NCBI GenBank assembly: GCA_947685225.1
Contig: CANTUV010000022.1
Coordinates: 8,536,501-8,600,500, forward strand
Origin: Garcia nutans
Taxonomy: Eukaryota > Streptophyta > Magnoliopsida > Malpighiales > Euphorbiaceae
DNA length: 64,000 nucleotides
Direction of reading: 5' to 3'
Shown piece by piece: positions 11,474-24,060 of the stretch; the stretch's first letter is position 1, and the number at the start of each line of letters is the position of its first letter. The translations under genes and the position numbers were made by a program. The notes beneath the pieces were generated by a model that searched no databases, was not told the DNA's origin, and worked only from the letters and a program-made list of their open reading frames with translations.

Positions 11474-11830
11474 TGACGATGAAACAAGATTTCAATAACA
11501 CACAATTGAGATTCAGAATTAGAAGCAAAGAAAGAAAGGGTTGATCAGTGTAATGTAGAGAATTGAATAAAGAAAGAGAGAGAGAGAGTGGTGAATATGA
11601 TGAGAATTTGTTGTTGCAAAGATTACTAGGAGAAAAAGAAAGTTTTTGCAAAAAGGAATTGCCTTTCTTTTCAAAAAAAATAATTTAAATTTTGTTTTAT
11701 AAAAATGGAAAAGGAGGGAACATGTGGGAGGAATAACAAAAGAAGGGAATTTCCATTTTTCTAACTATTTAAAGTTTTTTTTTTCCCTCTCTGCACCACA
11801 AATTATAAAACGATAAGTTAAATGGAGTTA
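11474..11830 (-). promoter_or_regulatory. 5' leader and core promoter of the BRL2-like gene
   Basis: On the minus strand a TATA-like TATAAAAC lies at about 11705-11696. This would place transcription start near 11670 and give a leader of about 200 bases. A second AT box (TTTAAATAG) is near 11770. The leader carries a CT-rich tract (complement of the GA run at 11571-11588), common in plant leaders. The start of transcription is inferred. Confidence 0.5.
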
Positions 11831-14247
11831 AATGCAGTGCTTTTGAGTACTTCAATTAAAATGGAATCGGAAGAGTGTCCATAAGAATAGGTTAAAAGAT
11901 AATCATTATTAACTGATGAATTTTTAACTTAAAAAATACTAAAATCATCTATAAAATTATGAATTTAAAATTTCTTAATAGTCGAATTGTTAATTTAATT
12001 GCTAACTATCGATGAGATTTTAGGTTTCAATTTAACTTTATCAACTGAAAGTTATTTTTATTTATATTGGACTGAAGAATTTGTAAGTTTGATAACAGAA
12101 GTTTGCATTATTTTTAAAACCACTTAAAAAATGCAAAAAAAAATTGCTAGTAGACTTTTTTATGGGTTGCTAACTGTTTAATTACGTATAGTAACTGTAT
12201 AGTAGGGGTCACTGTCTTATTTGATAGTGCTTATAATATATTTTAATCTCATCGAATTCAATTAAATTTTAAAAATAACAAATTGAATTTGATCAAAATT
12301 ATATATATTTTTGAATTAAGTATGATTCAATTAGATTATATAATATATATTATATAAATAATTTTATGGAATAAATTCGACCAAATATAACATATATTAT
12401 AAATATATATATATATAATATTATATATTTATATAAATAAATTTCAACACAACTAACGGATTAAAATTGAAAATTTTTAAAAAACAAATTCAATTTCGCC
12501 CTAATTTACACTATAAGCCAATTAAATTCTACCAATATATATTCGGTTATTGGAAAAATATGCTCGCACCAACTGTATATGATGGATGGTTTTTGTTTTA
12601 TTAGTGGTAGAAACCTAGAAATTGAGCAGAGAAAAGGTTCGGAGAGAATAAAGAGAGGGGGAAATATTTGACTTTTGGTCAAAAGGGACCCGCAGACAAG
12701 GTCTATGTGAAGAAGGGCTGCTTTTAGGGATGAGAGGGAAAAAAATATATTTGGACTGTGTTGGATCTGAGAGTCACTGTCTGTCAGTGAAGCGTGAGAG
12801 AATGTTTCCTTTCGCTATGAATTTTATATTATAAATAAATTAGTTCTTTTTTTTTAGCCCACCTTCATATCATGTATACACATTATTATTAATTATCCCC
12901 ATCTTTTAATTAAAAAAAATGCACACAAAATGAATTATACAATTATTTTTTTTCCTTTGTTCATTTCTCTTCTTATTTTCAAATGTGTCATATCTACCAA
13001 AATAAACAAAAACTCAATTTATAAATATTTTATTAAGTTAAAATCTAAATTCTTATTTCTGTTGATATTTTCTTCTGAATGTTTTATTATTATTTATTTT
13101 TCATCTTAATGCATAAACCTTAATTTCTCCTGAACAAGTATTAAAGCATCTTAAAATATTTTTCCTTTAAATTATATAATTTATTTTTCTACAAAAAGTA
13201 TCTACAAAATCCCCCTCTTACATTTTTCAATCATGCATGAGTTAGCATGTAACATCTTGACTTTAATGTAAGTTTGTTCTCCTATCAATTTGTGATTTCA
13301 ATTTCAACCAATCCTTTTTATTATTATTATTTTTTTAATTTCTATGAATTCACATTGGAGTATAATTTAATTTGTATTGGATAATTTTACAGATTACATA
13401 TTGGTCTAGTGATAATTATATAAAATAATCTTAAGTGATTAATTGAATATTTATTTCATAATAAAAGAAATCATATAAAATTTAAACAATTTGTCCCTAG
13501 ATAATAATTTTTTCTTTGTTATATTAAATAATTAAGCTTTAATTTCATAAAAATTAAAACCAATTTGTACAAACCTTTGCATTTTTACATCTTAAGTATT
13601 TAACATTGGGCTTAATTGGATTTTTTTTTTTGAATTCTTTTACTTTCTAATTTTATTGAGTGAGTGATTATATAATAAAGATAGATATCAATACTAGTTA
13701 TAGTCAATGTGGAAGATTTATCAAGAAGATTATGTTTCTAACTTTCTATTGTGGCCCCAAAAAAGCTAAACACATGGAGAGGGGAATCAATGATACAGTG
13801 CAAACCAATTGCGATAGACATTAATTAACCACTAATAAAATAAAATAATATTTGAGAGGTGAAAAAATAGGAAAAAATAAATAAATCTTAGACAAAAAAA
13901 AGAAAAGAAAAATCATAGGTAGAGAGAGGCCCACAAAAGGAAACAACATCAATGAAGTCTTGTGGGTAAATGGGAATATATTGGCATGGGAGGTGATGAT
14001 GCCTCCACTCCTTTCCTTTCAATTTGTTATTCTGTTCTGCTTTTCTTGATAACCATGCAGAATCTAATATTTCTAATTCATCCCCCATAATAAAATATCA
14101 AGATCTTTAATTAATTACTGTATCTCTTAATGAAGATTAAAGATGGACTTTATAGCTGGGTTGGGGACCATATATACTCTTTTAATTTGCTTGTTACCTA
14201 TGTAATTTAATGTATTGATTTCTTGAGGTATCACATGCATATTAAAG
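11831..14247. other. Upstream spacer of the BRL2-like gene
   Basis: Mostly AT-rich and non-coding. Two less AT-rich patches stand out. The first (about 12600-12810) contains paired W-box cores; the second (about 13740-14090) contains no convincing reading frame or hairpin. (TA)n runs occur near 12394-12420. Confidence 0.5.
12668..12682. promoter_or_regulatory. Inverted pair of W-box cores
   Basis: TTGACTTTTGGTCAA holds a TTGACT core on the plus strand and TTGACC on the minus strand, separated by three bases. It lies about 1.2 kb upstream of the kinase start codon. TTGAC(C/T) is the core bound by WRKY factors; a role here is inference. Confidence 0.35.
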
Positions 14248-14441
14248 ATTCACAATTAAAAGGGTGAGCTGAGATGATAAGAGATCTTTTCTTTCTTAAT
14301 TAAAATCTTAAGTTTAAACTATAAATATGGAGTTACCTTTAAACTTAAAATAAAGTATTTTATCCCTCTCCATGGGATTGTCCGGCGCGAATCAGATTAA
14401 TCTTCACCCTATTATAACTATAAAAAAAAAAATTCACAATT
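14248..14441 (+). mobile_element. tRNA-derived SINE with 10-bp TSD
   Basis: ATTCACAATT occurs at 14248-14257 and 14432-14441. The 174-bp body starts with a box A-like stretch (GAGCTGAGATGATAAGAG), has a box B-like AAGTTTAAACT, then CCATGGGATTGTCCGGCGCGAATC, and ends in an A-run at 14422-14431. This is the form of plant SINEs transcribed by RNA polymerase III. Confidence 0.85.
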
Positions 14442-14805
14442 TAATTAATTGGATTTTTAAGCTGTAATATATTTCCATGGATTAATTTTTGCTCTCTTAT
14501 TAAATTTATTTTTTTTATTTAATTAAAAGGTAAATTGTATATCGAAATAATGTGATTCTTTTTTTTTTTTAATTTATAATTTGATTCCCAATAATCAAAT
14601 ATTTATTAATTAGAAAGGGATTAATGAACTAATTTTCCAATTAAGTTAATCCTTATATTCCTCCTGTTTTTTTTTTTAATTTTAATGAGTCAATTTGGGA
14701 ATATTTTTTCAATTTTTTTAAAAAAATCAAAATAGAATTTTTTATTTTTTTATTTATCTTTATTATCTATATTAATTTCTCAATAATTCACATATCTTTA
14801 TAAAG
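14442..14805. other. AT-rich spacer
   Basis: Homopolymer-rich AT sequence between two SINEs; no gene or repeat recognised. Confidence 0.6.
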
Positions 14806-14915
14806 AGAATTAATATGCACGTTGAGATATAGTCTAATAGTAAGTGTTTCTCGCATGAACGGAACCTTGTTTGATTCTCTTCTTTTCCTATTGTAATGTT
14901 AAAAAAAAGAATTAA
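14806..14915 (+). mobile_element. Short SINE with 8-bp TSD
   Basis: AGAATTAA at 14806-14813 and again at 14908-14915 flanks a 94-bp body with box A-like TAGTCTAATAGTAAGTG, box B-like TTGTTTGATTC, a TTGTAATG end and an A-run. TTGTAA-type 3' ends are known from several plant SINE families. It differs from the SINE at 14248. Confidence 0.75.
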
Positions 14916-15339
14916 CTTAGTAAAGCTTAATTATTTTTTTTATAATTAAGATTATTTATTAATATGGCTTGAATTTTGATGAGAATCACGATCGATTTGA
15001 AAACGTTCGCAGTATGATCTAAATGGATTAAAAAGAGAGAGAGAGAGAGACTACATGATATATTACTTTTTAATTATTTCATAAATACTCTACAGTTTTT
15101 AGGAAATACTAAAAATACTCGTTTTTTAAAGAAAATACACTATCTTTTTTATATATAGTATATTAGAAGTATTAATTGAATATTTTTGAAATTTACAGTT
15201 AGAAGTGAGTATTTTTAAAAAAGAAAAAAATAATTTTAAAAATATTTTCTTGGTGGGAGAGGGCATGAGCAGATAGGCCTGTTATAAGGGGGAAAAAAAG
15301 AGGAAAATTGCACACACGTTATTATACTTTCACTTTTTT
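14916..15339. other. AT-rich spacer
   Basis: No gene seen. A (GA)n tract lies at about 15036-15049, and the stretch 15250-15340 is less AT-rich and leads into the dispersed repeat that follows. Confidence 0.5.
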
Positions 15340-16190
15340 CAAAATTACGGAGGGGAAGGGTATTTTTTTTTCCAATTTCGTGGATGTGGGGCTTTTCCTT
15401 TTCACTTTTAAGTTTTTTAATTGGTGAATTTTAATTTTTTTTATTGTTTAATTTTTTATTTTTTACTTATAAATAATTTTTAGGTCATATTTTCAATATA
15501 CAAAAAAAAAACATAAACATAATATATAATATATATAAAATATATATACAATAAATAATAATATATACACAGCTTATACTAAACATTTATTAAATATCTA
15601 TTGCATCTATCAAATATCTAATAAATATCTATATAATATTTTAAATATTTTTAAACTTTATTTTTTTTAATTTTATATTCACACAATATACATACAACAT
15701 CCGCACAAAATCTATATAAAATAAAAAAAATACATATAACATATATAAATAAATATAGAATATAGAATATCTATCAAATATCTATATTATATTTATATAA
15801 TAAAATTAATATTTTTTTTTAAATTTTTTATGTGTGTAATATATAAAATTTATTTAAAAATAAATTTAATGATTTTTATTGATAAATTTGTATATTTTTT
15901 CTTTTTCTATTAATTTTGTGAGTGTTATTTATTTTTTGTATTCAAAATTAAATTTTTTATATAGAATTAATAAATTTTATATGTATAGTGAAGTTAAAAA
16001 AAATATGAAAATTGAAGTAAAATATTGATTGCAGTGAGAGAAGAGATATTTTAAAAAAAAAGTTTCTTGTTTTAGTAAGGTATTTTTAAAAATTAACTCT
16101 AATTTTTTTTCAAAGTGTAAATATTTTTATTTTTTATAATATTTTTAAAATAAATTTCTTTTTAGATAATTTTGTAAATGTCTAAAAAAA
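15340..16190 (+). repeat. AT-rich dispersed repeat, copy A
   Basis: Shares a long series of matching words in the same order with 57530-58850 and 59040-59955: runs of ACACAATATACATA(C), TATAAA(A)TTTATTTAAAAATAAATTTAAT, GAGTGTTATTTATTTTTT, AATATTGATTGCAGTGAG and a late TAACTCTAATTTTTT. No coding. The type of element is unknown. Confidence 0.75.
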
Positions 16191-17549
16191 AATTAGAGTG
16201 ACGAGGGCTTTTTGTGTCGATTATATATCATAATTTAGTCATAGTGAAAATTCTCTCTGTTTAATCCGCGGATGTAGACGTATCTCATTGAATCTCATTA
16301 AATCTTGTCAATTTTCTTTTTCTTTCTTTTTTTAGTATCAGATTATGATTGTGCATGTGATTTTAGTAATTAACATAACATTATTTAATATATATATATA
16401 TATATAGTACTAATGCAATTATAATAAACAAAAAAGAATTTTTTATAAAACTATCAAAAAAAGTAAAAAATTATAAGATTTACTAGATTTTTAAAATATT
16501 CAAATTTATCAAAATTTATTAGACTTTTATAGATTTATTATATATAAATTTATTATACACATGATCATAATTTCAATAAATTTATTATAAATTTTTATAA
16601 AATAACTAAAATACTTTTAGTAAAATATAATTATTTTTTTTATAAAATCTTGCCGATGGTGTAATTTTCTCAACACGAAGGGAGAATTAAAGATCATAAA
16701 TATATATATATATATATATTTATGGGAGTGTCTTTGTGTTTGGGGTTTGACGCAAGTGTTCATAGGGGTTATCACTGCCAAAAGTTGGTTTGGTTGATGG
16801 AGCAATTTTGATTCAAGAGATTATCATAAATAAGTACCCCCTTTATGCTACATGCACAATCCATCAATGGCAGGGATGTTTATGAAATCCGCCAACTCGA
16901 TCAATCCGACCCAGTTCAATCCGGCCTGATCGGATTGGATCGAGTTTAAGTATTTTGTGGCATTGTAATTATATATGTATTGTAGAAGAAGAGGGGTGCC
17001 GAAGAGGGATGGAATAATATACCAGCTGCAAATTAATGACACTCAAATAACAACTCAGCTTACAAGGATGGAATAATTGATTATGAGTATGACACAAGAA
17101 GTACGAGCTTTTCTTCCCCACTAGCAATAGTGATATGCTTTTAGATACACCATTCCTCCATAGAAATTTCAAGGAAGTCATTTTTTCTTTTTTTTATATA
17201 TATATTTATTCTTATATTGAGTATGATGCAAGATTAAAGTGTGGAAGAGGGTGCCTAATGATGGATTTTGAAGTTTTGATTTTTTAAAAAATTCTTTTTG
17301 GTGAAATTTTTTTTAAAAAAAATTTAAATTTTTTAAAGGTTTTGCTACTGCTCTTCATGTTATTTTGTAATTTTAAATCAAAAGTCCCATTTTATCTTTA
17401 AAATAATTCAAATGTGTTATTTTAAAAAATAAATTATTATGACAACCCTTAACTAGCTTTTCTAGATTGATTTTCACTTATTATGAATGATTATTTTTTT
17501 TATAGTTATTATTTATATGAAATGTTTGAGTTTTGCTCTAACTAACCTA
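16191..17549. other. AT-rich spacer with one inverted repeat
   Basis: No gene seen. (TA)n runs lie at about 16388-16406 and 16700-16719. At 16896-16944 CTCGATC-AATCCG is followed 21 bases later by its near-perfect reverse complement CGGATTGGATCGAG, in a patch that is GC-richer than its surroundings. Confidence 0.5.
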
Positions 17550-18197
17550 ATTAATCAATATTAAATAGTTGTCAATACATAGTTAGACTTCATTTGATTT
17601 ACTTTGATCTGTGCTTAAAATTTTAAAAAACTTATGTTGAGAACTAAATAAATAAATAAATAAGAGCATAAAAAGTTTAAAAATAGATAATTTACTCCGC
17701 TAATCAAAAGACTATAAGTAAAGCTAGTAGCCACTTGAAATTGTGACTAATTGAATAGCCAGGTGCTGACATCACAAATGTTTACTCTCGTGCCAAAAGA
17801 TTATTGACATTTCAGGCAAGCCTTAAAAGCGCTCAAATGAACTAAACTGAAATTTATTGGTTCGTAGCATAACTCTAACATATAAAATGTATATATCTTG
17901 GTGGATTGAGTGTTGTTTTGCTATGTATTGATTGACTTTCAAGGGGAAACTAAAATGTATATTAACCATTTTTTGCAAGACTATTTTTTCATTTTTTATC
18001 TATAATATTTATCAAATTAATTATTCATTCTTATGGAATTATGAAAATCTTATTTCTATGAGTTATGAGTTTTTGGTTGCCTTTCAATTTGAGTTTTGAA
18101 ATACTATAGGTTGGGTTATGATTGAATGAATGCGGATATGATGATTTTGAGATTGTAAAATGCTTGCAGGCAAGTACAATTTAAGTGTAGGAAAATT
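17550..18197 (+). mobile_element. 3' internal remnant of a Tat-type element
   Basis: Non-coding sequence leading into a polypurine-like tract (18185-18197, GTGTAGGAAAATT) directly before an LTR start. It matches the GTGTGGGGGAATT tract of the Tat-type element at 36221-42734. The rest of the internal region and the 5' LTR are missing. Confidence 0.45.
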
Positions 18198-19560
18198 TGA
18201 TAACAAGTAAAAACTATTTATATTTTAGGAATATTAAGGCTTGTTATTAAATGATTCTACTAATTTTGGTATGTTTTTACAAAATAAATAATTTAAAAGA
18301 ATATAGAGAATTAAATGGTGAAAAGTGAGCTGACTGAGGAAAAATATGAAGAAAGCTGCTGAAAAATATTTTGGACGTAACCTTTGGATAAAGCTTGAGA
18401 CAAGGCAAGTATGATACTTAAGAAGGAAACAACTGACAGTTGGAACTCCTATCTATTTGTGAGACTTGAGCTATGTATTTTGAGTAGATTTTTATAGATA
18501 TCTGATTTATTTATTTTCATATTAAGCAGATAATATTTAGGATTTTTAATAACTATTAATTTTTATTATTTTTATTTTTATTTTCCTAATTAGATTTAGA
18601 ATAACAAACTTTTAGGAGTAAATGAATTCAATAGTTAAAGAAGCAGCAACCCTAGAGGATTTTAGTTGGAGACTTTACTGCATAACTTTTGTCCATTATT
18701 TTTGCAGATTTATTTTATTTTATTTTGAGTTTTCTTGTTTCAATTATGTGTGGATAATTTTTGTTTGATTGAAGGATAATTGAAGTTTCAATTCGCCAAA
18801 GATTATGAGATCTAAATAATTTCTTTCTTCTCTTCTATTAATTTTCAATATTTATAAATTTTCTATGGCTTATTAACATTATTGTTTTGTTATTTGTTCA
18901 AAGAGAATTCGTTGTTCAATTAGTTTAACAATATATCGTCAATCAAAATACTTGAATCCATAATTGTTCTTGTTATTTTGATAACTAATGACAATTAGGT
19001 GTAACACTAAAAAAAATATAATCTAGCTTAAATGAACCACACGGTTGAGTTTGTTGCTTAGAATCAAGTCCTTTTAATTCTTAAAGTTGTTAATGAGTTA
19101 AATTCTAAAAGGCATCTCTATAGAGTTATTCAATAACAAGAGTTAGTTATAGAGTGTTTCTTAGCTAATTTATCATTTAAGACAGAATTGACCAATGTGA
19201 GCGTCTCGATTGGCTATAACTGTTTTATTGAAAATTAGAAAAAATCATCTTTGCATAAAAAATTAATCCAATGAATTGAAACTAAAATTATTCATTCAAT
19301 TAAATTTATTTTATTTTGTGTTTTCCATATTTTATTTGCTGTAAATTAATTTTAAAATTTTAGTTTTCACTCTAGTTTTAATTTTAGTTCATATTTATAA
19401 CACCCCATTTATTTAATTTTATTTTTAATTATCTTTTTTATTTTCAAAAGAGATTTAAAAAAGTAGTCAATTTTCTCTGGATTCGATCATATTCACAATT
19501 ACTGCATCTAATTTGTTTAGAGAATATAAATTTTATTATTGGTAGTTTTGACACCCATCA
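18198..19560 (+). mobile_element. Tat/Athila-type LTR (3' LTR)
   Basis: Begins TGATAAC after a polypurine-like tract and ends ACACCCATCA. Its length of 1363 bp is close to the 1352 bp of the Tat-type LTR at 36221-37572. Near the end it carries TCTCTGGATTCGATC, resembling a segment common before the 3' end of such LTRs. No 5' partner is in the window. Confidence 0.65.
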
Positions 19561-19615
19561 CTTAGATCTCAAATTTGAATTTCAGTATCTTCTCTTCCTC
19601 ATATATAAACTATTA

Positions 19616-20390
19616 AGGTGTAGTATGATGATTAAGAGTTGCTTCTGCTTAGATTTTGAATTTGAGCAGAGGCGGAGGCATGAGGTCCTGGGGGCAATGT
19701 ATCCTGCTCCCCTCCTCCTACTCATTATACATATATATATATATATTAATATAATTATATTTATATTTATAATTATATAAATTACAAATATAAATTATTA
19801 TATAATTATATAATTATAATTATAAATATATAAATTATATATTTTTATATATAAATTATTATATAATTATATATAAATATATTTATATTTATAATTATAA
19901 TTATGTAAAATTATATATTTATATATATAAATTATTGAATTTTTTATATACAAAAATATATAATATATATTATTGGCTTTTTGTATTTTATATATTTTTT
20001 TAATTAGTAAATATTTAGAATTTTGTGATTCAGTATTTAGATTAATAAAAAAATTTTGCAATTTAATTATGAATTAGGTAAAAATAATATTCCCATTTGA
20101 AATAATATTTTTTTTTATAAAATTTAATTTAATACAATTATTTAAATAAGTTAATAGGTTTAAGAATTAAAATAAAAAGATATGTAAAAAATTTAATAAA
20201 TAATATAAATAATAAACATCTAAATTTTATTATAATATTAAATATTTATTTTTTATTTTTTATTCGCCTATAAATTTTTTTGCTTGAAAAATTTACCTTC
20301 TCTTTATTCAAGCTCTGGTTTCGTTACTGGATTTAAGTCTAGGTATTCTTTCTCTTCTAAATGCAATTAATAAAAATAAATAAATTTTAA
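19616..20390 (+). mobile_element. SINE split by a MITE (halves 19616-19666 and 20338-20390)
   Basis: The left half has a box A-like TAGTATGATGATTAAGAG and GATTTTGAATTTGAG (box B position). The right half continues with TCTAGGTATTCTTTCTCTTC, then AATGCAATTAATAAAAATAAATAAA, the A-rich tail. The halves join across the MITE at 19667-20329 when one target copy is removed. A further SINE-like box B stretch lies just before it (19563-19605). Confidence 0.6.
19667..20329. mobile_element. hAT-like MITE, 663 bp
   Basis: Left end CAGAGGCGGAGGCATGAG; right end, read inward, CAGTAACGAAACCAGAGC. The differences are mostly G to A. The 8-base flanks AATTTGAG (19659-19666) and GATTTAAG (20330-20337) match at 6 of 8 positions. 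CAG...CTG ends and 8-bp duplications fit the hAT superfamily. The body is AT-rich and codes for nothing. Confidence 0.65.
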
Positions 20391-22030
20391 TGTTTTCTCT
20401 TTTTCCCATCTTAAATTGATAAATTATTTTTTCTTTTTTATAGAATATTGCAAAAATAAGTTAATATCATATAAATTTCTTAAAATACTCTTACTCTTTA
20501 TCAATAATACATTAATTTTATATATTTTACACAATAAATATATACTAGTTGCATAATTGATAAATGCAACTAATAAAACATAATATAAGAATTATTATAT
20601 AAAAACAATAAAAAATTACACAAATTTTAAAATAAATGTAAAAAAAAAATGAATAACAGATACTCCCAGGAATGGAGTAAAACAATAGTTTCTCTAACTC
20701 CAAGGAATCAAATAACACATTTGATCTCAAGATTAACAACATAATGTGAGAAGTCTAAATTAATATGATAATTGATATCAATCAATCAATCATATGGTTC
20801 CTGTTATAACACATTATTCTCTTAATTTTAGGATAGTTGGAGACCAAAGCCAATTCACTCTCACTCTCTCAGGCATATATATAAATGTATTCAGAAAAAA
20901 AAAACATAAAGTAAAATTTAAAAGCAAAAAATAATCAAAAGAATTTTAAAAAATCAAAGCCAAAAAGGTCAAAAAAAAAAAAAAAAGCTTCAATTTCAAC
21001 TTTTCTTGGCAATTACAGTCAAGAATAGCAATAAAATGAGGGAATCAAAGCATAGAGGATAGAGATCCCTCTTTCATTATTATAATTGAAGATTGCATTT
21101 TGACCGTTGAGGAAAAGGTGTTTTAAAATTTGTTATTATTAGGTTTATTATTCTTAGCACTCATTTTTCATAATTACCATTATATATATCAATGGGGCCC
21201 TTTAAGAGAAAATAATTCCACCTCTTTAGTCTAGAGGGGGATAAGGCTTCAAGCATGCATTGGGAAAGTTAATTTGATATCTTCTCAAAGACTCTTCTAC
21301 CACTCTTCAAGATTGTTAATAAATTAATAATTATTAATAATTATAATTAAATATATAAAATCAATTATATTTACTGTATATAAATTAATAGATTATTTTA
21401 ATTTAATTAGAAGTTTTAAATTAATTTAAATTCTTGATATATAGTTATATTAAAATTTAATAAATTTTTTTATATAGTTTTTATAGTTCTATTCGACTCG
21501 ATTTTTAAAATATAATTTAAATAAAAAATTAATTAATTTTAATTTAATGAAACTAAAGTTATTTTTAATTGAAAAATCTCAGATTCAAATATCAATTAAA
21601 CAAATTTATCAATGTATAAATTGTGCTAAAATTCTAAGCATTAAAAAATAAAATAAATGTACAAAAATTAAAATGCTATAATATATATGCACACTCTAGA
21701 ATCAAAATTATTTAAGTGTATATTATAAGATAAAAAAATAATGGACAACTTAATCATATATTTCTAAAACTTATGTTGTTAATTATTTAATTAAGCATTT
21801 TATGTTGTTATATAAGTGGCTATTTAATTAACACATAAAAAGAAGCAAAAATGCTTCTTTTTGCTAACTGCGCACGCATGGAGTCAATTCAAAAATCAAG
21901 TTGGACCATCTAATAATCTTTGATAAATAACTGTTAACCCGCACAAGTAAAATGATTTTGATCATTGAGTACTCCTTAGGCATATTTTTTTTTTATCGAT
22001 AGACTAAATTGAATTAATCTAATTAATTAG
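20391..22030. other. AT-rich spacer
   Basis: No gene seen. A less AT-rich patch at about 20990-21300 has no convincing reading frame. A TATA-like run lies near 20876-20886. Confidence 0.5.
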
Positions 22031-22089
22031 CTAGCTAGGTTTTTTTTTTTTTTTTAATTTGAAAAAAATTCATATCAATACCTAGCTAG
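22031..22089. repeat. 10-bp inverted repeat CTAGCTAGGT
   Basis: CTAGCTAGGT (22031-22040) and its perfect complement ACCTAGCTAG (22080-22089) enclose a 39-base T-rich loop. Confidence 0.7.
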
Positions 22090-22426
22090 TAATGAATAAA
22101 GATTTAATTATGAACTTTAATTTCTCAAAAAAATTATCAAAGGGGCATGCTTTAGAATTATATTGGCTATGTGTGTGCATGCTTTAGAAGAATTCAAAGG
22201 GGCTAACCCTAGCTCCTATCAACAAATTATACGATAATTCTGATGTATATATAGGATAATTTACTTTACAATTACTATTATTTTGATAATTTACTTCACA
22301 AATATTATTATTATTTTTATTTATTTCCATAAAATTGGGTTATTTGTAAAAATGGGGCGTGGCTTTTGATTCAAAATAAAAAAATAAAAGGTGCAGAGAA
22401 GAGAATTGGGACAGAGAGAGAGTAGA

Positions 22427-22489
22427 CCAAATTGTCTTCCATGGCACGCCAATGGGCCAACCCCCTTGGCATCACTTGCCACAATTTGG
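22427..22489. repeat. Imperfect 63-base hairpin
   Basis: CCAAATTGT (22427-22435) pairs perfectly with ACAATTTGG (22481-22489). Inner segments GCCAATGGG and CCCCCTTGGC also pair, with mismatches between. It lies in a GC-richer island (about 22345-22570) within AT-rich spacer. Neither arm matches a conserved plant microRNA known to me. Confidence 0.5.
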
Positions 22490-22608
22490 ATTTTTTTTTT
22501 CTTTTTAACGATCCAAATGATTGGTAATGAGCTCAAGACAAGCTTTTTCTTTTGTCTGTCTCTCTCCCAAATCTAAATCCTATAAATATATACATTTTTT
22601 TCTTCTTT

Positions 22609-22636
22609 TATTATTATTATTATTATTATTTTATTT
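22609..22636. repeat. (ATT)n microsatellite
   Basis: Eight or so ATT units followed by T-rich sequence. Confidence 0.9.
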
Positions 22637-23209
22637 TTATGTATGTGCTAGTGAAGATTATTGGGATATAAATAGAGAATAAAATGTCATTTCAAATAAT
22701 TTAGGTGTTTGTTTGTGGGGTTTTTCTCTTTAGTTTTAGTTATTGGCTTTTTCTTGTAGAGAACCACATTAAAGTGGGATAAGTACAAGAGTTAATTTGG
22801 GATTTAATTATAAATGTGGACCTTAGTTATTGGGTTTATTTTACTAATAAATTGTGACTTTACATGCATGAGCATTATTCAAGTATAATTTCATTGACTC
22901 TAACATAAATATATGAGCTAAACTTGTGAATCAAAACTAACTTCATATTTTAATTTCCAAAAAAAAAAGATATTTCATTGATTTTATTGTATATTAAATA
23001 TATATTTATTTGTATTTAAAAAAATATAATTTTTAATAATATAAAATAATATTACGAATATTTTGGTATTATCATATTAAACTTTATCTCTTTTCTCCTA
23101 TTAAAATTTAGAGATATGATCAATAAAGTAGAACAAAATAAAAGTAATCAAATCTTGATCAATAAAGTGGAATAAAAAAAAGATTTAAAATATGTAATTG
23201 TGATTTTCT

Positions 23210-23243
<34 letters not shown>

Positions 23244-23278
23244 CCTTCTTGATTGGAGCCTAGCCCTTCTTTGTATTT
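22637..23278. other. AT-rich spacer
   Basis: No gene seen; ends with a (TA)n run at about 23213-23241. Confidence 0.6.
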
Positions 23279-23396
23279 AAAAATAAATCTTTTCAGGAAA
23301 ATAAAATTTGTTTCATATCATTGTTTAGTGGATATTGAAAAATAAATCTTTTCAGGAAAATAAAATTTGTTTCATATCATTGTTTAGTGGATATCA
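23279..23396. repeat. 59-bp tandem duplication
   Basis: Two adjacent copies of a unit running from AAAATAAATCTTTTCAGG to TTGTTTAGTGGATAT, period 59, essentially identical. The identity suggests a recent event. Confidence 0.9.
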
Positions 23397-23950
23397 ATAT
23401 TTAAAAAAAATTTACATGGTTTAATTATTTAAATTTCAATATAATTAAAGAAACATTCTAAACTAAAATTTCCTTAAAAGTTTTTGAAAATGTAAGTTTT
23501 CAATTCTTAAAAAAAAATCTTTATAATATACGCATTCATGCAATATTTAAATTACTTTTTAGGTTAATGATTTGAATAATTGATATTTTAGATGAACCAC
23601 ATCAATCTAAATTCTATTTCCAAAGAGAAAAAATCTTGAGATGAGAAAAAAACATATTCAGATAAGGTTCAATATTTTATGAAATTAACATTTCAAGCTT
23701 ATAATAATTATAATGACCCTTTTTCAATAAATAAATTTCACAAAATTTTATAAATTTTATTTTTAATATTATATTTTTAAAAATTTTTATTTAAAATATT
23801 AAACCGTATTTATTTTAATTTTTATAAATTCAATTTCATAAAATTAAATGTAATAAAACAAATTTTCCATTAAAATGGGTGAAAATTTCTAATGAATTTT
23901 ATGAAATTAAGGAAACAATTATTATGACCAAAAATATTCTTTTTTCTTTT

Positions 23951-24060
23951 TTCTAATACTCTCTCTCTTCCTCCTTTTCTTCTCTTTTCTCTCTCCCCTC
24001 TTCTCTTTTCTTTCTCTTTCCTCTTACTATTCTTCTCCCACTCTCTCTAACATTTTTCCC
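23951..24060. repeat. Pyrimidine tract on plus strand
   Basis: About 110 bases almost entirely of C and T on the plus strand. Confidence 0.85.

Noticed and set aside
11463..11651. Upstream reading frame overlapping the start of the kinase gene
   Set aside because: It opens with TTG, not ATG, and its serine/leucine content is that of a CT-rich leader.
13888..14088. Possible microRNA precursor around GGCATGGGAGGTGATGATGCC
   Set aside because: Only a five-base stem forms and no conserved microRNA matches.
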